64,000 nucleotides of DNA from Klebsiella sp. RIT-PI-d (GCF_001187865.1 NZ_LGIT01000009.1:930001-994000); one strand, 5' to 3'. Shown: positions 1-10,398, counted from the stretch's first letter. The notes: generated by a model not told the origin, from the sequence alone. Numbers and translations are program-made.

Positions 1-2
1 TG

Positions 3-962
3 GGGGAAGCCTACGCCGTTGGCGCTAACTGGCTGGGTGGACAAAACGTTATCTCCGGTATCATTATTGGTCTGGTGGTAGCAGAAATGTTCACCTTTAT
101 TGTCCGCCGCAACTGGGTGATTAAATTGCCGGACAGCGTGCCGGCCTCCGTTTCCCGATCTTTTTCTGCACTCATTCCAGGCTTTATTATTCTGCTCATT
201 ATGGGCTTTGTTGCCTGGGGCCTGACCCTTATCGGCAGCAACTTCCATCAACTCATTATGGACGGCGTCTCTAAACCGCTGGCGTCCATGGGGAGCGTAG
301 TGGGCTGGGTATACGTGATATTCAACGCGCTGCTGTGGTTCTTTGGCGTTCACGGTGGGCTGGCGCTGACCGCGCTCAACAGCGGTATCCTGGGGCCGTG
401 GGGCATGGAAAACATGGCGACCTACACTCAGTTTGGTTCAGTTGAAGCGGCTATTGCAGCCGGTAAGTCCTTCCATTTCTGGACCGGGCCAATGCTTGAA
501 TCCTATATCTTCCTCGGGGGGACGGGGGCCACACTGGGTCTTATCTTCGCCATTTTTATCGCTTCACGTCGTGCCGATCACCGTCAGGTGGCGAAGCTGG
601 CGTTGCCATCAGGGTTATTCAATATTAACGAACCGATTTTGTTCGGCATGCCAATCATCATGAACCCGCTGATGTTAATCCCCTTTGTCCTTATTCAACC
701 GATTCTGGCCGGTATCACGCTGGCAGCGTATTCACTGCATCTGATTCCACCCTCAACGAACTTTGCCCCATGGACTATGCCGCCTGGGCTCGGCGCGTTC
801 TTTAACTCTAACGGCAGTATCGGCGCACTTATTCTGGCGTTATTCAACCTTGGGGTTGCCACCCTGTGTTATCTGCCATTCGTTATCATCTCCAACAAAG
901 CACAGGCCGCGATCGAGGAAGAAGAAAGCGAAGAAGATATTAAAAACGCACTGTCATTTTAA
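3..962 (+). CDS. chbC: chitobiose PTS permease EIIC, 5' end outside window
   Basis: C-terminal 319 residues of the membrane component of the N,N'-diacetylchitobiose phosphotransferase system, which moves the disaccharide across the inner membrane as it is phosphorylated. The reading frame is open from base 3, so the gene starts outside the window; the E. coli protein has about 450 residues, so roughly 130 are missing. Long hydrophobic stretches alternate with short loops. The motif [17 protein letters not shown] is typical of lactose/cellobiose-type EIIC proteins, and the acidic tail [13 protein letters not shown] closely matches E. coli ChbC. It is the first visible gene of a chbC-A-R-F-G run on one strand; chbB should lie just upstream. 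Confidence 0.96.
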   Translation, partial: GEAYAVGANWLGGQNVISGIIIGLVVAEMFTFIVRRNWVIKLPDSVPASVSRSFSALIPGFIILLIMGFVAWGLTLIGSNFHQLIMDGVSKPLASMGSVVGWVYVIFNALLWFFGVHGGLALTALNSGILGPWGMENMATYTQFGSVEAAIAAGKSFHFWTGPMLESYIFLGGTGATLGLIFAIFIASRRADHRQVAKLALPSGLFNINEPILFGMPIIMNPLMLIPFVLIQPILAGITLAAYSLHLIPPSTNFAPWTMPPGLGAFFNSNGSIGALILALFNLGVATLCYLPFVIISNKAQAAIEEEESEEDIKNALSF

Positions 963-970
963 TCCCACGA

Positions 971-991
971 GGAGCGGGATACCCCCGCTCC
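971..991 (+). other. intercistronic hairpin between chbC and chbA
   Basis: Inverted repeat GGAGCGGG / CCCGCTCC with a 5-base loop, 9 bases after the chbC stop. There is no U-run, so it looks more like an mRNA stability or processing hairpin inside the operon than a terminator. Confidence 0.5.
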
Positions 992-1010
992 TGACGTAAA
1001 GGAAAAGAGT

Positions 1011-1358
1011 ATGTTTGACGTAGAAGAGATTGTAGATACTGATACCGAAGCTGATGAACTGGAAGAAGTGGTGATGGGGCTGATTATTAATTCTGGTTCC
1101 GCGCGTAGCCAGGCGTACGCAGCGCTTAAAAAAGCGAAGCAGGGCGATTTTGTTGCCGCGCATGAGATGATGGCGCAATCGCGCCTGGCGCTCAATGAGG
1201 CGCATCGGGTACAGACTCAACTGATTGAAAGCGATCAGGGGCTGGGGAAAATGAAAGTAAGCCTGGTGCTGGTACATGCTCAGGATCACCTGATGACCTC
1301 CATGCTGGCACGCGAGCTGATTGCCGAACTGATTGAGCTACATCAGAAAATGCAATAG
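1011..1358 (+). CDS. chbA: chitobiose PTS EIIA component
   Basis: 115-residue cytoplasmic EIIA protein of the lactose/chitobiose PTS family, which passes phosphate from HPr to the EIIB component ChbB. It has the family's all-helical make-up and the block SLVLVHAQDHLMTSMLA, which contains the histidines of the active site; the phosphorylated one is expected in VHAQDH. The core EELEEVVMGLIINSG-type segment (here DELEEVVMGLIINSG, residues 15-29) is nearly identical to E. coli ChbA, and the length agrees (116 in E. coli). A good ribosome site (AAAGGAAAAG) precedes the ATG. It lies 48 bases after chbC in the same operon. The N-terminal dozen residues are the only clearly divergent part. Confidence 0.96.
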   Translation: MFDVEEIVDTDTEADELEEVVMGLIINSGSARSQAYAALKKAKQGDFVAAHEMMAQSRLALNEAHRVQTQLIESDQGLGKMKVSLVLVHAQDHLMTSMLARELIAELIELHQKMQ

Positions 1359-1364
1359 GCTACC

Positions 1365-2204
1365 ATGACGACCGGGCAACAGGAGAGTGCGATGGAAATC
1401 AAAACGGTACGCGCAAGCCAGTTTATGAACAATGAAGATTTTCATATGTTCATATTTGATAAGGTAGAGAGCGTGAGTGGATTACATCAGCACGACTATT
1501 ACGAGTTTACCATTGTCCTGACCGGAAGCTGCTATCAGGAGATCAACGGCAAACGTGTACTGCTGGAGAGAGGTGATTTTGTCTTTATTCCCGTCGGCTC
1601 TCATCATCAGACGTTTTATGATTTTGGCATGACGCGTATTTTAAATATGGGGATCCGCCGTTCGTTCTTCGATGAGCACTATCTTTACCTGTTGCCGTTT
1701 TGCTTCGTGGCGTCACAAAAATATCATATACAGAAGCAATTTCTGACCTACATCGAATCGGTGATCGCCTCGCTGGACTTTTGCGATAATGAATTTGATG
1801 AGTTTAACAAGCTACTGGCTTTTTATGTCGTCAACCGCTTACAGCATTTTAAAGAGCAAATAGAAGATGATGATATACCCGTATGGCTCAGGCGAACGGT
1901 AAAAGAAATGCATGATAAAGCCATGTTTGGTGAGAATGCGCTGGAGAAAATGATTACGGTTTCAGGCAAGAGCCAGGCTTATCTGACGCGCTCTACGCAG
2001 AAATACTATAATAAAACACCAGTGCAAATTATTAATGAGATCCGAATTAATTTCTGCAAGAAGCAGCTGGAAACGACTAATTTCTCGGTAGCCGATATCG
2101 CTTATGATTCCGGATTCAGCAGTCCCTGTATTTTTATTAAAACATTTAAGAAATTAACCGCGTTTACGCCAGGCTCGTATCGTAAGCAACACTGTAGTCA
2201 GTAA
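1365..2204 (+). CDS. chbR: AraC-family regulator of the chitobiose operon
   Basis: 279-residue dual repressor/activator that, with NagC and CRP in E. coli, controls chb transcription in response to chitobiose. The N-terminal cupin-like sensing half contains [15 protein letters not shown] and [16 protein letters not shown]. The C-terminal third holds two helix-turn-helix units, with [14 protein letters not shown] and the AraC signature around [15 protein letters not shown] and [14 protein letters not shown]. It begins 6 bases after the chbA stop. The chosen ATG gives the same N-terminal length as E. coli ChbR; a second ATG at 1392 follows an AGGAGAG-type site and is a realistic alternative, giving 270 residues. 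Its place inside the operon it regulates is the same as in E. coli. Confidence 0.95.
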   Translation: MTTGQQESAMEIKTVRASQFMNNEDFHMFIFDKVESVSGLHQHDYYEFTIVLTGSCYQEINGKRVLLERGDFVFIPVGSHHQTFYDFGMTRILNMGIRRSFFDEHYLYLLPFCFVASQKYHIQKQFLTYIESVIASLDFCDNEFDEFNKLLAFYVVNRLQHFKEQIEDDDIPVWLRRTVKEMHDKAMFGENALEKMITVSGKSQAYLTRSTQKYYNKTPVQIINEIRINFCKKQLETTNFSVADIAYDSGFSSPCIFIKTFKKLTAFTPGSYRKQHCSQ

Positions 2205-2210
2205 ACGTAA

Positions 2211-2226
2211 CGCTTTTCTGAAAGCG
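2211..2226 (+). other. small hairpin between chbR and chbF
   Basis: Inverted repeat CGCTTT / AAAGCG with a 4-base loop, 7 bases after the chbR stop, in a 122-base gap. It is not followed by a U-run; it may be an internal mRNA structure. Nothing else was recognised in the gap apart from AT-rich sequence before chbF. Confidence 0.3.
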
Positions 2227-2326
2227 AATAATCATCGTCTGAATTTTTATATTAATTTCAATCCATGAATAATGGGTTCCGTGAAATAATTAAGCGACAG
2301 TAATCATTTACTGGACGGGAGTTTAT

Positions 2327-3706
2327 ATGAAAACGTTAAAAGTGGTCACCATTGGTGGTGGCAGCAGCTATACCCCGGAATTACTTGAAGGTTTTATTAA
2401 ACGCTATGATGAATTACCGGTCAGCGAACTATGGCTGGTCGATGTAGAAGAGGGGCAGGAGAAACTCGATATTATTCATGCCCTGTGTCAACGAATGGTC
2501 GAAAAAGCCGGTGTGCCGCTGAAAGTGTTCAAGACGCTGGATCGTCGTCAGGCGCTACAGGGTGCCGACTTTGTAACAACCCAACTCCGCGTTGGCCAGC
2601 TTAAAGCACGTGAAAAGGATGAAAGTATCCCGTTAAGTCACGGCTATCTGGGGCAGGAAACCAACGGTGCCGGCGGTTTATTTAAAGGTCTGCGTACTAT
2701 CCCGGTTATTTTCGACATCATTAAAGATGTTGAAGAAATTTGCCCGCAGGCATGGATTATTAACTTTACCAACCCGGCCGGGATGGTTACGGAAGCCGTA
2801 TACCGCCACACCAATTTTAAACGCTTTATTGGCGTTTGTAATGTGCCCATCGGGATGAAAATGTTTGTCCGCGATGTACTAAAACTGGAAGAAAGCGACG
2901 ATCTGTCTGTCGATCTCTTTGGTCTTAACCACATGGTCTTTATTAAAGACGTGCTGGTGAACGGCCAGTCGCGTTTTGCCGAGCTGATTGACGGCGTGGC
3001 ATCCGGCACCCTGAAGGCAAAAACCGTCAAAAATATCTTTGGCCTGCCGTTTAATGAGGGACTGATCCGGGCGCTCAATTTGCTGCCGTGCTCTTATTTG
3101 CAGTACTATTTCAAACATAAAGAGATGTTAGCGATTGAAATGGCTGAGTTTTATAAAGGCGGTGCCCGCGCTCAGGTGGTACAGCAGCTCGAAAAAAAGC
3201 TTTTCGAGTTATATAAAGACCCCTCCCTGGACACCAAACCGACGGAGCTGGAACAGCGTGGCGGTGCCTACTATTCAGATGCAGCCTGTGAAGTTATAAA
3301 CGCCATTTACAATGATAAGCACACTGAGCACTACATCAATATTCCGCATCAGGGCAGCGTGCAAAATATTCCGTCGGACTGGACTGTTGAGATGACCTGC
3401 CTGCTTGGCAGTGACGGCGCAACGCCGCACCCGCGTATTACCCATTTCGATGAAAAAGTCATGGGCCTGATTTATTCGATCAAATGCTTTGAGATCGCAG
3501 CCAGTAAGGCGGCACTTAGTGGGGAATTCAACGACGCGCTGCTGGCACTGAATGTAAATCCGCTAATGCGTTCCGATAATGATGCAGAAGTACTGGTGCG
3601 TGAGTTGCTGCTGGCGCATCAGCAACATCTTCCGCAATTCGCCACGGCCATTGCCGCGCTTAACGCACCACAGGAGGCACCTCATGAAACGTCTGTTAAT
3701 CGTTAA
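2327..3706 (+). CDS. chbF: 6-phospho-glucosidase acting on chitobiose-6-phosphate (GH4)
   Basis: 459-residue glycoside hydrolase of family 4. These enzymes need NAD+ and a divalent metal and cleave by an oxidation-elimination route; in E. coli ChbF acts on the mono-deacetylated chitobiose phosphate made by ChbG. The N-terminal Rossmann dinucleotide site is visible as [17 protein letters not shown] (residues 6-22). Metal and substrate blocks follow: [18 protein letters not shown] (metal-binding Cys) and LFGLNHMVF (His). The E. coli protein has 450 residues; the extra residues here are at the C-terminus, where the frame runs 23 bases into chbG. Part of chbC-A-R-F-G. Confidence 0.96.
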   Translation: MKTLKVVTIGGGSSYTPELLEGFIKRYDELPVSELWLVDVEEGQEKLDIIHALCQRMVEKAGVPLKVFKTLDRRQALQGADFVTTQLRVGQLKAREKDESIPLSHGYLGQETNGAGGLFKGLRTIPVIFDIIKDVEEICPQAWIINFTNPAGMVTEAVYRHTNFKRFIGVCNVPIGMKMFVRDVLKLEESDDLSVDLFGLNHMVFIKDVLVNGQSRFAELIDGVASGTLKAKTVKNIFGLPFNEGLIRALNLLPCSYLQYYFKHKEMLAIEMAEFYKGGARAQVVQQLEKKLFELYKDPSLDTKPTELEQRGGAYYSDAACEVINAIYNDKHTEHYINIPHQGSVQNIPSDWTVEMTCLLGSDGATPHPRITHFDEKVMGLIYSIKCFEIAASKAALSGEFNDALLALNVNPLMRSDNDAEVLVRELLLAHQQHLPQFATAIAALNAPQEAPHETSVNR

Positions 3707-4442
3707 TGCTGATGATTTTGGGCTAAGCAAAGGCGTGAATTATGGTGTGATTGAGGCTGCGCGTAATGGCGTGGTGACCTCTACCACCGCCATGATGAAC
3801 GCTCCAGCGGTGGAACATGCCGCTGAGCTGAGCGCTCGCTGTCCTGAACTTGGAGTAGGAATGCATTTCGTTCTGAGCTTCGGTCGCCCTCTGACGAATA
3901 TGCCATCGCTAACCCGCGACGGAATGCTCGGCAAATGGATCTGGGAAGTGGCAGAGCAGGGCGCGCTGGATTTGCATGAAGTTGAACGTGAGCTGGCCTG
4001 TCAATATCAGCGCTTTTTAGCTGTTTTTGGCCGTGCTCCGACCCATATTGATAGCCATCATCATGTTCACTTGATCCCACAAATTTATCCGGTAGTGGTG
4101 AAATTCGCCCTGGAAAAAGGACTGCCAGTACGTATTGATCGTGAGGTAGTGGCAAAGCACCGGCTGGCGCTCAGTGATGAGCGCAGCAGTGAGGGATTCG
4201 CCAGCGATTTCTATGCGCAGAACGTCAGCGAAACGTTTTTTATTGATATTCTGGATCGGGCTATAGCGCGCGGTGATACCTCGCTGGAAGTGATGTGTCA
4301 TCCGGCTTTTATCGATAAAGCACTTCAGGAGAGTCAATACTGTATGCCACGGCTGGATGAATTTGCCGTTCTGACCGCGCCAACGCTGAAAGCGGCGATT
4401 ACCGCACGCGGCTTTACGCCAGCAAATTTTAGCGATTTATAA
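3684..4442 (+). CDS. chbG: chitooligosaccharide deacetylase
   Basis: 252-residue YdjC/ChbG-family deacetylase that removes one acetyl group from chitobiose and chitotriose (phosphates), making both the substrate for ChbF and the inducer for ChbR. Metal-site motifs are clear: [11 protein letters not shown] near the N-terminus (Asp pair) and [10 protein letters not shown] (His cluster). The ATG at 3684 is preceded by CAGGAGG and gives the normal N-terminus [12 protein letters not shown]; longer readings of the frame upstream are only chbF in another phase. The start lies inside the 3' end of chbF (23-base overlap), implying coupled translation. It is the last gene of the operon and is followed at once by a terminator. 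Confidence 0.96.
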   Translation: MKRLLIVNADDFGLSKGVNYGVIEAARNGVVTSTTAMMNAPAVEHAAELSARCPELGVGMHFVLSFGRPLTNMPSLTRDGMLGKWIWEVAEQGALDLHEVERELACQYQRFLAVFGRAPTHIDSHHHVHLIPQIYPVVVKFALEKGLPVRIDREVVAKHRLALSDERSSEGFASDFYAQNVSETFFIDILDRAIARGDTSLEVMCHPAFIDKALQESQYCMPRLDEFAVLTAPTLKAAITARGFTPANFSDL

Positions 4443-4449
4443 AAAAATA

Positions 4450-4478
4450 AAACCGCAGCATCCGCGCTGCGGTTTTTT
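4450..4478 (+). terminator. terminator between chbG and katE
   Basis: Stem AACCGCAGC / GCTGCGGTT with a short loop, followed by TTTTT on the plus strand and, because A-rich sequence precedes it, a U-run on the minus strand too. It can serve both converging genes. Confidence 0.9.
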
Positions 4479-4495
4479 GTGCACCAGAAGGTATC

Positions 4496-6754
4496 TTATG
4501 CCGGAATAGTGGCGATTTTGCTGCTACGGGACCAGACCCGATGCGCCGCGAGCAGAGTAATAAGTTCTTTTACTGTCGCCGCAGAAATAGCGTCAGCTTC
4601 AACAATTCCCTCTTCACCCTGCGCATCCACATTCAGGATCGTCTTGAACTGGCGAGCATCGCCTGCCAGAACGATAGGCTTGAGGTGCTTATACGCTTCC
4701 AGCAGATAGTAATTTGCATCTCCGCTGGCTTTCAAGCTGCTTAAATCGCCGCCAGGGACAATGACTGCATCTACCGTCAGTGATGGCGCACCGGCGAAGG
4801 TCGCCATAATGTTAATCGCTGAGCCATCGTCGGCTTGGATCTCGCCCATGCGGGAATAAAGCAGTTTGGCGTGGATACCTTCCGCTTTCAGTCCTTTTAA
4901 CAGAGTCAGCAGGTCGGCCGCCTTTACCTTGTCGTTTAGCAGCACACCTACCACGCGACCCTTAACGCTACCGCCCGGGATGGCGTACAGGCTTAAGGAG
5001 GCATCTTTTTTCAGACCGTTAACATCCGCAGGCGGCGTAACCGCAAGTTGCTCATCCGTCAGGGTCAGCCCCAGATTTTCTGCAACTGCCTGTGCCAGTT
5101 TAAGATCGATGCGTACCAGTTGATCGACCACCCGCTCGCGGATATACGGACGGGCAACTTTGCCTAGCTCAAAGCTAAAGGCATCAATGATATGCTGTTG
5201 CTCAAACGGCGTCTGGCTGTTCCAGAACAGGCGCGGATGAGAGTAGTACTCATTAAATGACGGGCTGCGCTCACGCACTTTGTTTCCGTCAACACGCTCC
5301 TGATAACTCTCAAAACCGCCGCGTTTAGCCGCAGGCGGCGTCTCACGCGGCCAGTTATCGTTAATTGAGTTCGGTTCGTAGTTCGCCGGATTGGTATCAA
5401 TATCCATGCGGTGCATCCCGTCACGCTGGAAATTATGATACGGGCAGGTCGGGCGGTTAATCGGGATTTCGTGGAAGTTTGGCCCACCGAGGCGGCTGAT
5501 CTGCGTATCGGTATAGGAGAATAAACGCCCCTGAAGTAGCGGATCGTTAGTAAAATCGATGCCCGGCACAATATGACCCGGATGAAAGGCGACCTGCTCG
5601 TTTTCGGCAAAGAAGTTGTCCGGGTTACGGTTCAGTACCATTTTACCGACCAGCTGTACCGGGACCAGTTCTTCAGGGATCAGTTTAGTCGGGTCGAGAA
5701 GATCGAAATCAAATTTAAACTCGTCTTCCTCCGGGATCAACTGGAAGCCCAGTTCGAATTCCGGGTAATTACCTGCCTCGATAGATTCCCACAGCTCGCG
5801 GCGATGGAAGTCAGGGTCGCGACCAATCAGTTTTTGTGATTCGTCCCAGACCATGGATGCTTTACCGGCCACCGGTTTCCAGTGAAAACGTACAAATGTG
5901 GCTTTACCTTCGGCATTAATCAGTCGGAAAGTATGAATGCCAAAGCCTTCCATGGTGCGCAGGCTGCGCGGCAGGCCACGGTCTGACATCGCCCAGATAA
6001 CATTGTGCAGGGTTTCAGGTTGCAGCGAGATGTAATCCCAGAAGGTATCATGGGCTGAGGCACCCTGCGGGATCGCCCAGTGTGGCTCAGGTTTTACCGC
6101 ATGGACAAAATCCGGGAATTTATGCGCATCCTGAATAAAAAATACCGGCGTATTGTTACCCACTAAATCGAAGATGCCTTCTTCAGTGTAAAATTTCGTC
6201 GCGAAGCCACGGATATCACGCACGGTATCAGCCGATCCCGCGCCGCCCTGGACGGTTGAAAAACGCACAAATACCGGCGTTTTCTTTTGCGGATCGCTGA
6301 GAAAGTCAGCTTTAGAGATATCACTGAGATCTTTATAAGGCTGGAAGTACCCATGCGCCGCAGAACCGCGGGCGTGAACGATACGCTCAGGAATACGCTC
6401 ATGGTCAAAATGGGTGATTTTTTCGCGCAGGATAAAGTCTTCCAGCAGCGTTGGCCCACGGTTTCCGGCACGCAGTGAGTTTTGATCGTCAGAAATTTTC
6501 ACGCCCTGATTGGTAGTCAGCGCCTGATTTTCACTGTCCTTACGGAAAGTCTCCAGCGCCGTCAGTTTGTCACTCTCAACGTCGGGGGCTTTCAGACTGC
6601 CCGGGGCGGTTGGCTGCTCGCCAGGGGCCGTAGGTTTAGGGTCCGGTTGATGGGAACCATCCTGTGGCGCCAGAGAGTCCAGACCTGGTTGTGATTGTTT
6701 CTCATCATGAACGGGAGAAGTGTGATTATTGCTCTTTTTATCATCTTTCGACAT
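4496..6754 (-). CDS. katE: monofunctional catalase HPII
   Basis: 752-residue large-subunit catalase that converts hydrogen peroxide to water and oxygen in the cytoplasm; E. coli HPII has 753. A low-complexity N-terminal extension (residues 1-75) precedes the heme catalase core. The core shows the active-site His in [15 protein letters not shown], the distal Asn in [13 protein letters not shown] and the heme-ligand Tyr in RLFSYTDTQ. The last 150 residues form the flavodoxin/DJ-1-like domain of large catalases ([23 protein letters not shown]). AAGAGGC precedes the start. In E. coli katE depends on the stationary-phase sigma factor; no clear promoter was picked out here. It is divergent from cedA, as in E. 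coli. Confidence 0.97.
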   Translation of the reverse strand: MSKDDKKSNNHTSPVHDEKQSQPGLDSLAPQDGSHQPDPKPTAPGEQPTAPGSLKAPDVESDKLTALETFRKDSENQALTTNQGVKISDDQNSLRAGNRGPTLLEDFILREKITHFDHERIPERIVHARGSAAHGYFQPYKDLSDISKADFLSDPQKKTPVFVRFSTVQGGAGSADTVRDIRGFATKFYTEEGIFDLVGNNTPVFFIQDAHKFPDFVHAVKPEPHWAIPQGASAHDTFWDYISLQPETLHNVIWAMSDRGLPRSLRTMEGFGIHTFRLINAEGKATFVRFHWKPVAGKASMVWDESQKLIGRDPDFHRRELWESIEAGNYPEFELGFQLIPEEDEFKFDFDLLDPTKLIPEELVPVQLVGKMVLNRNPDNFFAENEQVAFHPGHIVPGIDFTNDPLLQGRLFSYTDTQISRLGGPNFHEIPINRPTCPYHNFQRDGMHRMDIDTNPANYEPNSINDNWPRETPPAAKRGGFESYQERVDGNKVRERSPSFNEYYSHPRLFWNSQTPFEQQHIIDAFSFELGKVARPYIRERVVDQLVRIDLKLAQAVAENLGLTLTDEQLAVTPPADVNGLKKDASLSLYAIPGGSVKGRVVGVLLNDKVKAADLLTLLKGLKAEGIHAKLLYSRMGEIQADDGSAINIMATFAGAPSLTVDAVIVPGGDLSSLKASGDANYYLLEAYKHLKPIVLAGDARQFKTILNVDAQGEEGIVEADAISAATVKELITLLAAHRVWSRSSKIATIPA

Positions 6755-6950
6755 TGCATAAGCCTCTTGTTTTCATTTCTGAAAATGGTCGTTCTTAATG
6801 TAAAAAACCCCTCTAACTATAGAACAATCTCAGATCCAGGTATGACTTAAGGCAAACTCAATGCCACAATCTTTCAACAACGCGACGCCAGAGGGTAATT
6901 TCGGATATCATAGTCTCTTTGTTTCTGCCCTTTTAGTGAATGAACCGCTT

Positions 6951-7190
6951 ATGAAAACACTTCGACAACAAAATCGTCCTGTCATCAGCTACGTGCCGCG
7001 TATTGAACCCGCGCCGCCTGAACATGCGGTCAAGATGGAGGGTTTTCAGGACGTGTGGATTTTACGCGGTAAATATGTTGCGTTCGTGTTTACGGGCGAG
7101 ACTTTTGCACGCTCTCAGGCGTTTACTATTCCTGAGTCCGCGCAGCGCTGGGCGACGCAGATGCGCCAGGAAGAAGATATTACAGAGTAA
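6951..7190 (+). CDS. cedA: cell division activator
   Basis: 79-residue small protein matching E. coli CedA (80 residues), first found as an activator that relieves the division block of dnaAcos cells and later linked to nucleic acid and RNA polymerase binding. The block YVPRIEPAPPEHAVKM followed by DVWILRGKYVAFV is nearly the same as in E. coli. The frame is open for 90 bases upstream (an ATG at 6861), but the family N-terminus MK.LRQQNR fixes the start at 6951. It is divergent from katE and converges on tcyP. The acidic C-terminus (RQEEDITE) is also conserved. Confidence 0.92.
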   Translation: MKTLRQQNRPVISYVPRIEPAPPEHAVKMEGFQDVWILRGKYVAFVFTGETFARSQAFTIPESAQRWATQMRQEEDITE

Positions 7191-7200
7191 AATAGAATGC

Positions 7201-7247
7201 GCCCGGCGAACCGGGCTGGGGCATTGTAGCCGGGCAGAGCGCCCGGC
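7201..7247. repeat. two GC-rich hairpins (REP-like) between cedA and tcyP
   Basis: Two adjacent perfect inverted repeats: GCCCGG-CGAA-CCGGGC (7201-7216) and GCCGGGC-AGAGC-GCCCGGC (7229-7247). They sit between converging genes, where enteric REP palindromes and terminators usually lie. No U-run follows on either strand, so a REP-type element or mRNA-end stabiliser fits better than a simple terminator. Confidence 0.5.
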
Positions 7248-7254
7248 CTGACGT

Positions 7255-8646
7255 TTAACGATGAGCCAGCTCGACTTCTTCTTCGCTGTTCATAATGCTT
7301 TTATCCGTCTGCTTCAGCCACTGGCTGGTAAGCGTTCCGGCGGTCATCGATCCGCTGACATTCAGTGCGGTACGACCCATATCAATCAGCGGTTCCACAG
7401 AGATCAGCAGGGCCACCAGCGTAACCGGAAGTCCCATTGCCGGCAGGACAATCAGTGCGGCGAACGTCGCGCCACCGCCCACACCGGCTACCCCCGCAGA
7501 ACTCACGGTGACAATGCCGACAAGCGTTGCAATCCACATCGGATCTAACGGGTTAATACCTACGGTAGGCGCAACCATTACCGCCAGCATCGCCGGGTAC
7601 AGGCCGGCACAGCCGTTCTGACCAATGGTGGCACCGAACGAGGCTGAGAAGCTGGCTATGGATTCCGGTACGCCCAGACGACGCGTTTGCGCTTCAACAT
7701 TCAGCGGAATGCTTGCTGCGCTGGAACGGCTGGTGAAGGCGAACGTGAGTACCGGCCATACTTTGCGGAAATAGCGCAGCGGGCTGACCCCGTTTACGCC
7801 CAGCAGAATGCCATGAACCACAAACATAATGGCCAGGCCCAGATAGGACGCGACAACAAAGCTTCCCAGCTTAATGATATCCTGCAAATTAGAACCGGCC
7901 ACCACTTTAGTCATTAGCGCCAGCACACCGTATGGTGTTACCTGCATCACCAGGCGGACCAGTTTCATTACCCAGCTTTGCAGCGTATCGATGGCGGTTA
8001 ATACGCGCTGACCTTTGGCAACGTCATCTTTCAGCAGCTTCAGTGCCGCCACGCCGAGGAAGGCGGCGAAAATTACCACGCTGATGATGGAGGTGGGATT
8101 AGCACCCGTGAGATCGGCAAAAGGATTCTTCGGAACAAAAGAGAGAATAAGCTGAGGCACGCTCAGATCGGCCACTTTCCCCGCATAGTTACTCTCAATG
8201 GCACTCAGACGCGCCGTCTCCGCCACGCCCTGAACCAGCCCCTGGGCTGAAAGACCGAACAGGTTGGTGACCAGCACGCCGACGAGCGCGGCAATAAGGG
8301 TGGTAAAGAGCAGGGTGCCGATAGTCAGTACGCTTATTTTACCCAGCTGTGCAGCGTTATGCAGGCGGGCAACGGCACTCAGAATTGAGGCAAATACCAG
8401 AGGCATCACGATCATCTGTAGCAGCTGAACATAGCCATTACCGACGATATTGAACCACTGAATAGAGCTTTTCAGTACCGAACTGTCGTCGCCATAAATC
8501 ATCTGCAACGCCAGGCCAAATACCACGCCCAGTACCAGACCGGCCAGCACTTTTTTTGCCAGACTCCACTGTTTGTGACGGGTTTGCCCCAGCACAAACA
8601 ACAAAACGACGAACACGATAATGTTCGCTATCAATGGAAAATTCAT
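7255..8646 (-). CDS. tcyP: L-cystine:cation symporter
   Basis: 463-residue inner-membrane transporter (formerly YdjN) of the dicarboxylate/amino-acid:cation symporter family, importing cystine; the length equals that of E. coli. About eight to ten hydrophobic segments are spread along the chain. The family's serine-rich re-entrant loop appears as [19 protein letters not shown], and the ion/substrate region as [18 protein letters not shown] and [20 protein letters not shown]. The tail is acidic and hydrophilic ([10 protein letters not shown]). In E. coli it belongs to the CysB sulfur regulon. It is transcribed alone, towards cedA, with an AGGAGAACGGGG-type region before the ATG. Confidence 0.96.
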   Translation of the reverse strand: MNFPLIANIIVFVVLLFVLGQTRHKQWSLAKKVLAGLVLGVVFGLALQMIYGDDSSVLKSSIQWFNIVGNGYVQLLQMIVMPLVFASILSAVARLHNAAQLGKISVLTIGTLLFTTLIAALVGVLVTNLFGLSAQGLVQGVAETARLSAIESNYAGKVADLSVPQLILSFVPKNPFADLTGANPTSIISVVIFAAFLGVAALKLLKDDVAKGQRVLTAIDTLQSWVMKLVRLVMQVTPYGVLALMTKVVAGSNLQDIIKLGSFVVASYLGLAIMFVVHGILLGVNGVSPLRYFRKVWPVLTFAFTSRSSAASIPLNVEAQTRRLGVPESIASFSASFGATIGQNGCAGLYPAMLAVMVAPTVGINPLDPMWIATLVGIVTVSSAGVAGVGGGATFAALIVLPAMGLPVTLVALLISVEPLIDMGRTALNVSGSMTAGTLTSQWLKQTDKSIMNSEEEVELAHR

Positions 8647-8783
8647 CCCCGTTCTCCTGTTTATAATGGTCGGCTTAGAAACGCCGACTCAGATGGCGCA
8701 AGAGTAGCAGAAGTGTGACACGGGTCTTATATCCAAATGGAATGGCTTATAGCTAAAGAATAAAAACGCCTGATATATCACCT

Positions 8784-9365
8784 TTACGGTTGGTTAATTA
8801 AGCGATAAAACCCGGTTTGCAACGTATTGATCACGCCTGATGACCAGCGTACCGCGCTGCTATCTGGCAGATTCTGCGGCATCCAGATAGCCCAGGCAAA
8901 TAGCGCCATACACAGTACGCGTTCAAGCTGATTACCTTTGCGTGGCGCCAGGATGGGAAGACGAAAGCGCCAGCGGCAGGGCCATAACAACGGCACTCCG
9001 GCAGGCGTCAGCATATCGGCAAGAATATGACTCAGATAACCCAGTACCAGCCCTTGTACGGCGTCAGCCGGAATAACCCAGCTTGCCGGGACTTTAAAAT
9101 AGCAAATTGTCAGACCGCAAAAAACGGCTAATAAACTGTGAGTGAAGCCACGATGGCCAAAGGCCCGGGCGATGGGCTTTGAGATCCAGCGAAGGCGCTG
9201 CCCAAGAAATGACTGCGGATGATCGATGTCCGGCAAAAGACACGTCAGAATGGCAGACGGAATAATATGCCACCAGTCTCCCTGCGCGAGCACAGGGGTA
9301 AGCTCGGCGTTTTTGGCAAAAACCGCACAGGCAATAGAAAAAAGAAGGTGCCCTTCCGCCGTCAT
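8784..9365 (-). CDS. ydjM: SOS-regulated inner membrane protein of the YdjM/YbcI metal-hydrolase family
   Basis: 193-residue membrane protein of the family of LexA-regulated, membrane-bound metal-dependent hydrolases; its biochemical role is unknown. Histidine/aspartate motifs that could bind metal are present: LLPDIDHPQSFLG, FGHRGFTHSLLA and GYLSHILADMLTPAG. Hydrophobic stretches lie near residues 5-20, 33-45, 95-112 and 150-162. Sequence and length match E. coli YdjM (about 196). Two LexA-type boxes lie 21-58 bases upstream of the start, as expected for an SOS gene. It has its own promoter region and is separated by 137 bases from tcyP, on the same strand. Confidence 0.93.
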   Translation of the reverse strand: MTAEGHLLFSIACAVFAKNAELTPVLAQGDWWHIIPSAILTCLLPDIDHPQSFLGQRLRWISKPIARAFGHRGFTHSLLAVFCGLTICYFKVPASWVIPADAVQGLVLGYLSHILADMLTPAGVPLLWPCRWRFRLPILAPRKGNQLERVLCMALFAWAIWMPQNLPDSSAVRWSSGVINTLQTGFYRLINQP

Positions 9366-9385
9366 GATAAATAGTGGACCCGCTA

Positions 9386-9405
9386 AACTGTTATTTCATC
9401 CAGTA
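9386..9405. promoter_or_regulatory. LexA (SOS) box 1 upstream of ydjM
   Basis: Reads AACTGTTATTTCATCCAGTA. It fits the CTGT-N8-ACAG LexA rule with one mismatch (CCAG), and it lies just upstream of ydjM, a known LexA target in E. coli. Confidence 0.7.
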
Positions 9406-9423
9406 TAGGGTTTTTATACAGTA
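9404..9423. promoter_or_regulatory. LexA (SOS) box 2 upstream of ydjM
   Basis: On the minus strand TACTGTATAAAAACCCTATA: a perfect left half (TACTGTATA) and a weak right half. As I recall it, this closely matches the second LexA site described upstream of E. coli ydjM. It overlaps box 1 by two bases. Confidence 0.65.
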
Positions 9424-9489
9424 TGCGAAAGAGGTGACGTTGTAACTCAATGTCACAATTTACGTGGCGGTGTGAGGATGGGGTCAAGA

Positions 9490-9510
9490 GGGCATTCAAT
9501 AAGAATGCCC
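9490..9510 (-). terminator. terminator-like hairpin after hxpB
   Basis: Perfect inverted repeat GGGCATTC-AATAA-GAATGCCC 8 bases beyond the hxpB stop. The U-run is weak on the minus strand. Confidence 0.5.
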
Positions 9511-9517
9511 AACGAAA

Positions 9518-10186
9518 TTAACGGCGTAAATGCGCGGCGGTTAAATCGACTAAGGAAAGCAGTTTAACATCGGCCAGCGCATAGCGCGGATCGTGCGCAG
9601 TTTCTTCAGCCGGTACCACAATTGAGTGCATTCGCGCGGCTTTGGTGGCAATCATGCCATTAACAGAATCCTCCAGCGTCACGCAGCAAAGCGGGTCGAC
9701 GCCTAATTTTGCTGCACAGTCGAGGTACACTTGCGGGTGCGGTTTACTGAACGGCAGTTTTTCGGCCGAGGTGAGGGCATCAAAATCATCACGTAAGTCA
9801 AACATGCTCAGCACATTTTCCAGCATTAGCAGCGGTGATGCGGAAGCAAGACCCACTTTCAGCCCTTCAGCTTTACAGAGTGCAATGGCCTCACGGACGC
9901 CGGGTAGCAGCGGACGCGCATCGGCAACCAGATCCATGGTACGGCGTATAATGCGTGCAGTGACCTCATCGCGCCCCGGCCCCCGCCACGGCTGCTGGTC
10001 ATACCATAACGCCACGACCATATCGATCCGCAGTCCCAGCAGATCCGGCAGCTCATTGCGCCGGGAAATGTCGACGCCAAGATCCGCCATCACCTCCAGT
10101 TCCGCCTGGTCCCATAAAGGTTCAGAATCAATGAGCAGGCCATCCATATCAAAAATTGCGGCAAGAATTTGTCGCTGAGTCGTCAT
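9518..10186 (-). CDS. hxpB: HAD-like sugar phosphatase (hexitol phosphatase B)
   Basis: 222-residue haloacid dehalogenase-superfamily phosphatase (formerly YniC); the E. coli enzyme removes phosphate from 2-deoxyglucose-6-phosphate and hexitol phosphates. The four HAD motifs are visible: nucleophile DMDGLLIDSE (motif I), GLASASPL (II, Ser), the Lys in EKLPFSKPHP (III), and LEDSVNGM (IV acidic pair). The frame is open to 10237, but the ATG at 10186 follows a strong GAGGAGGGG site and gives the E. coli length and N-terminus. It is a single gene on the minus strand, divergent from yniB. Confidence 0.95.
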   Translation of the reverse strand: MTTQRQILAAIFDMDGLLIDSEPLWDQAELEVMADLGVDISRRNELPDLLGLRIDMVVALWYDQQPWRGPGRDEVTARIIRRTMDLVADARPLLPGVREAIALCKAEGLKVGLASASPLLMLENVLSMFDLRDDFDALTSAEKLPFSKPHPQVYLDCAAKLGVDPLCCVTLEDSVNGMIATKAARMHSIVVPAEETAHDPRYALADVKLLSLVDLTAAHLRR

Positions 10187-10398
10187 TGCACCCCTCCTCA
10201 GGAGTTCTGTCCATCCCGCTTTGCATACGTTTTTCACTGCGCCAGCGCGGGCTTATCCGCTAATGCAAAGTATTCAGACTGTCGTTTCCATTTCAATACA
10301 GAGGTTGTTATAGCACATTGCTTTTAAAAATCGGGCGAAATCGGGTATCAGCGGGTAGAATTAGCAGCGATAACAAAGCGTCTTTATAAGGGGAATCC

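Noticed and set aside
3579-3683. A longer chbG starting upstream of 3684
   Set aside because: The upstream part lies inside chbF in another phase, and the strong CAGGAGG site is at 3684.
6861-6950. A longer cedA starting at ATG 6861
   Set aside because: The added 30 residues do not match the family; the start at 6951 gives the 79-residue protein expected.
7201-7247. Repeat array suggestive of a CRISPR or mobile element
   Set aside because: Only two different GC hairpins, no regular spacing or spacers; best seen as REP-like or termination elements.
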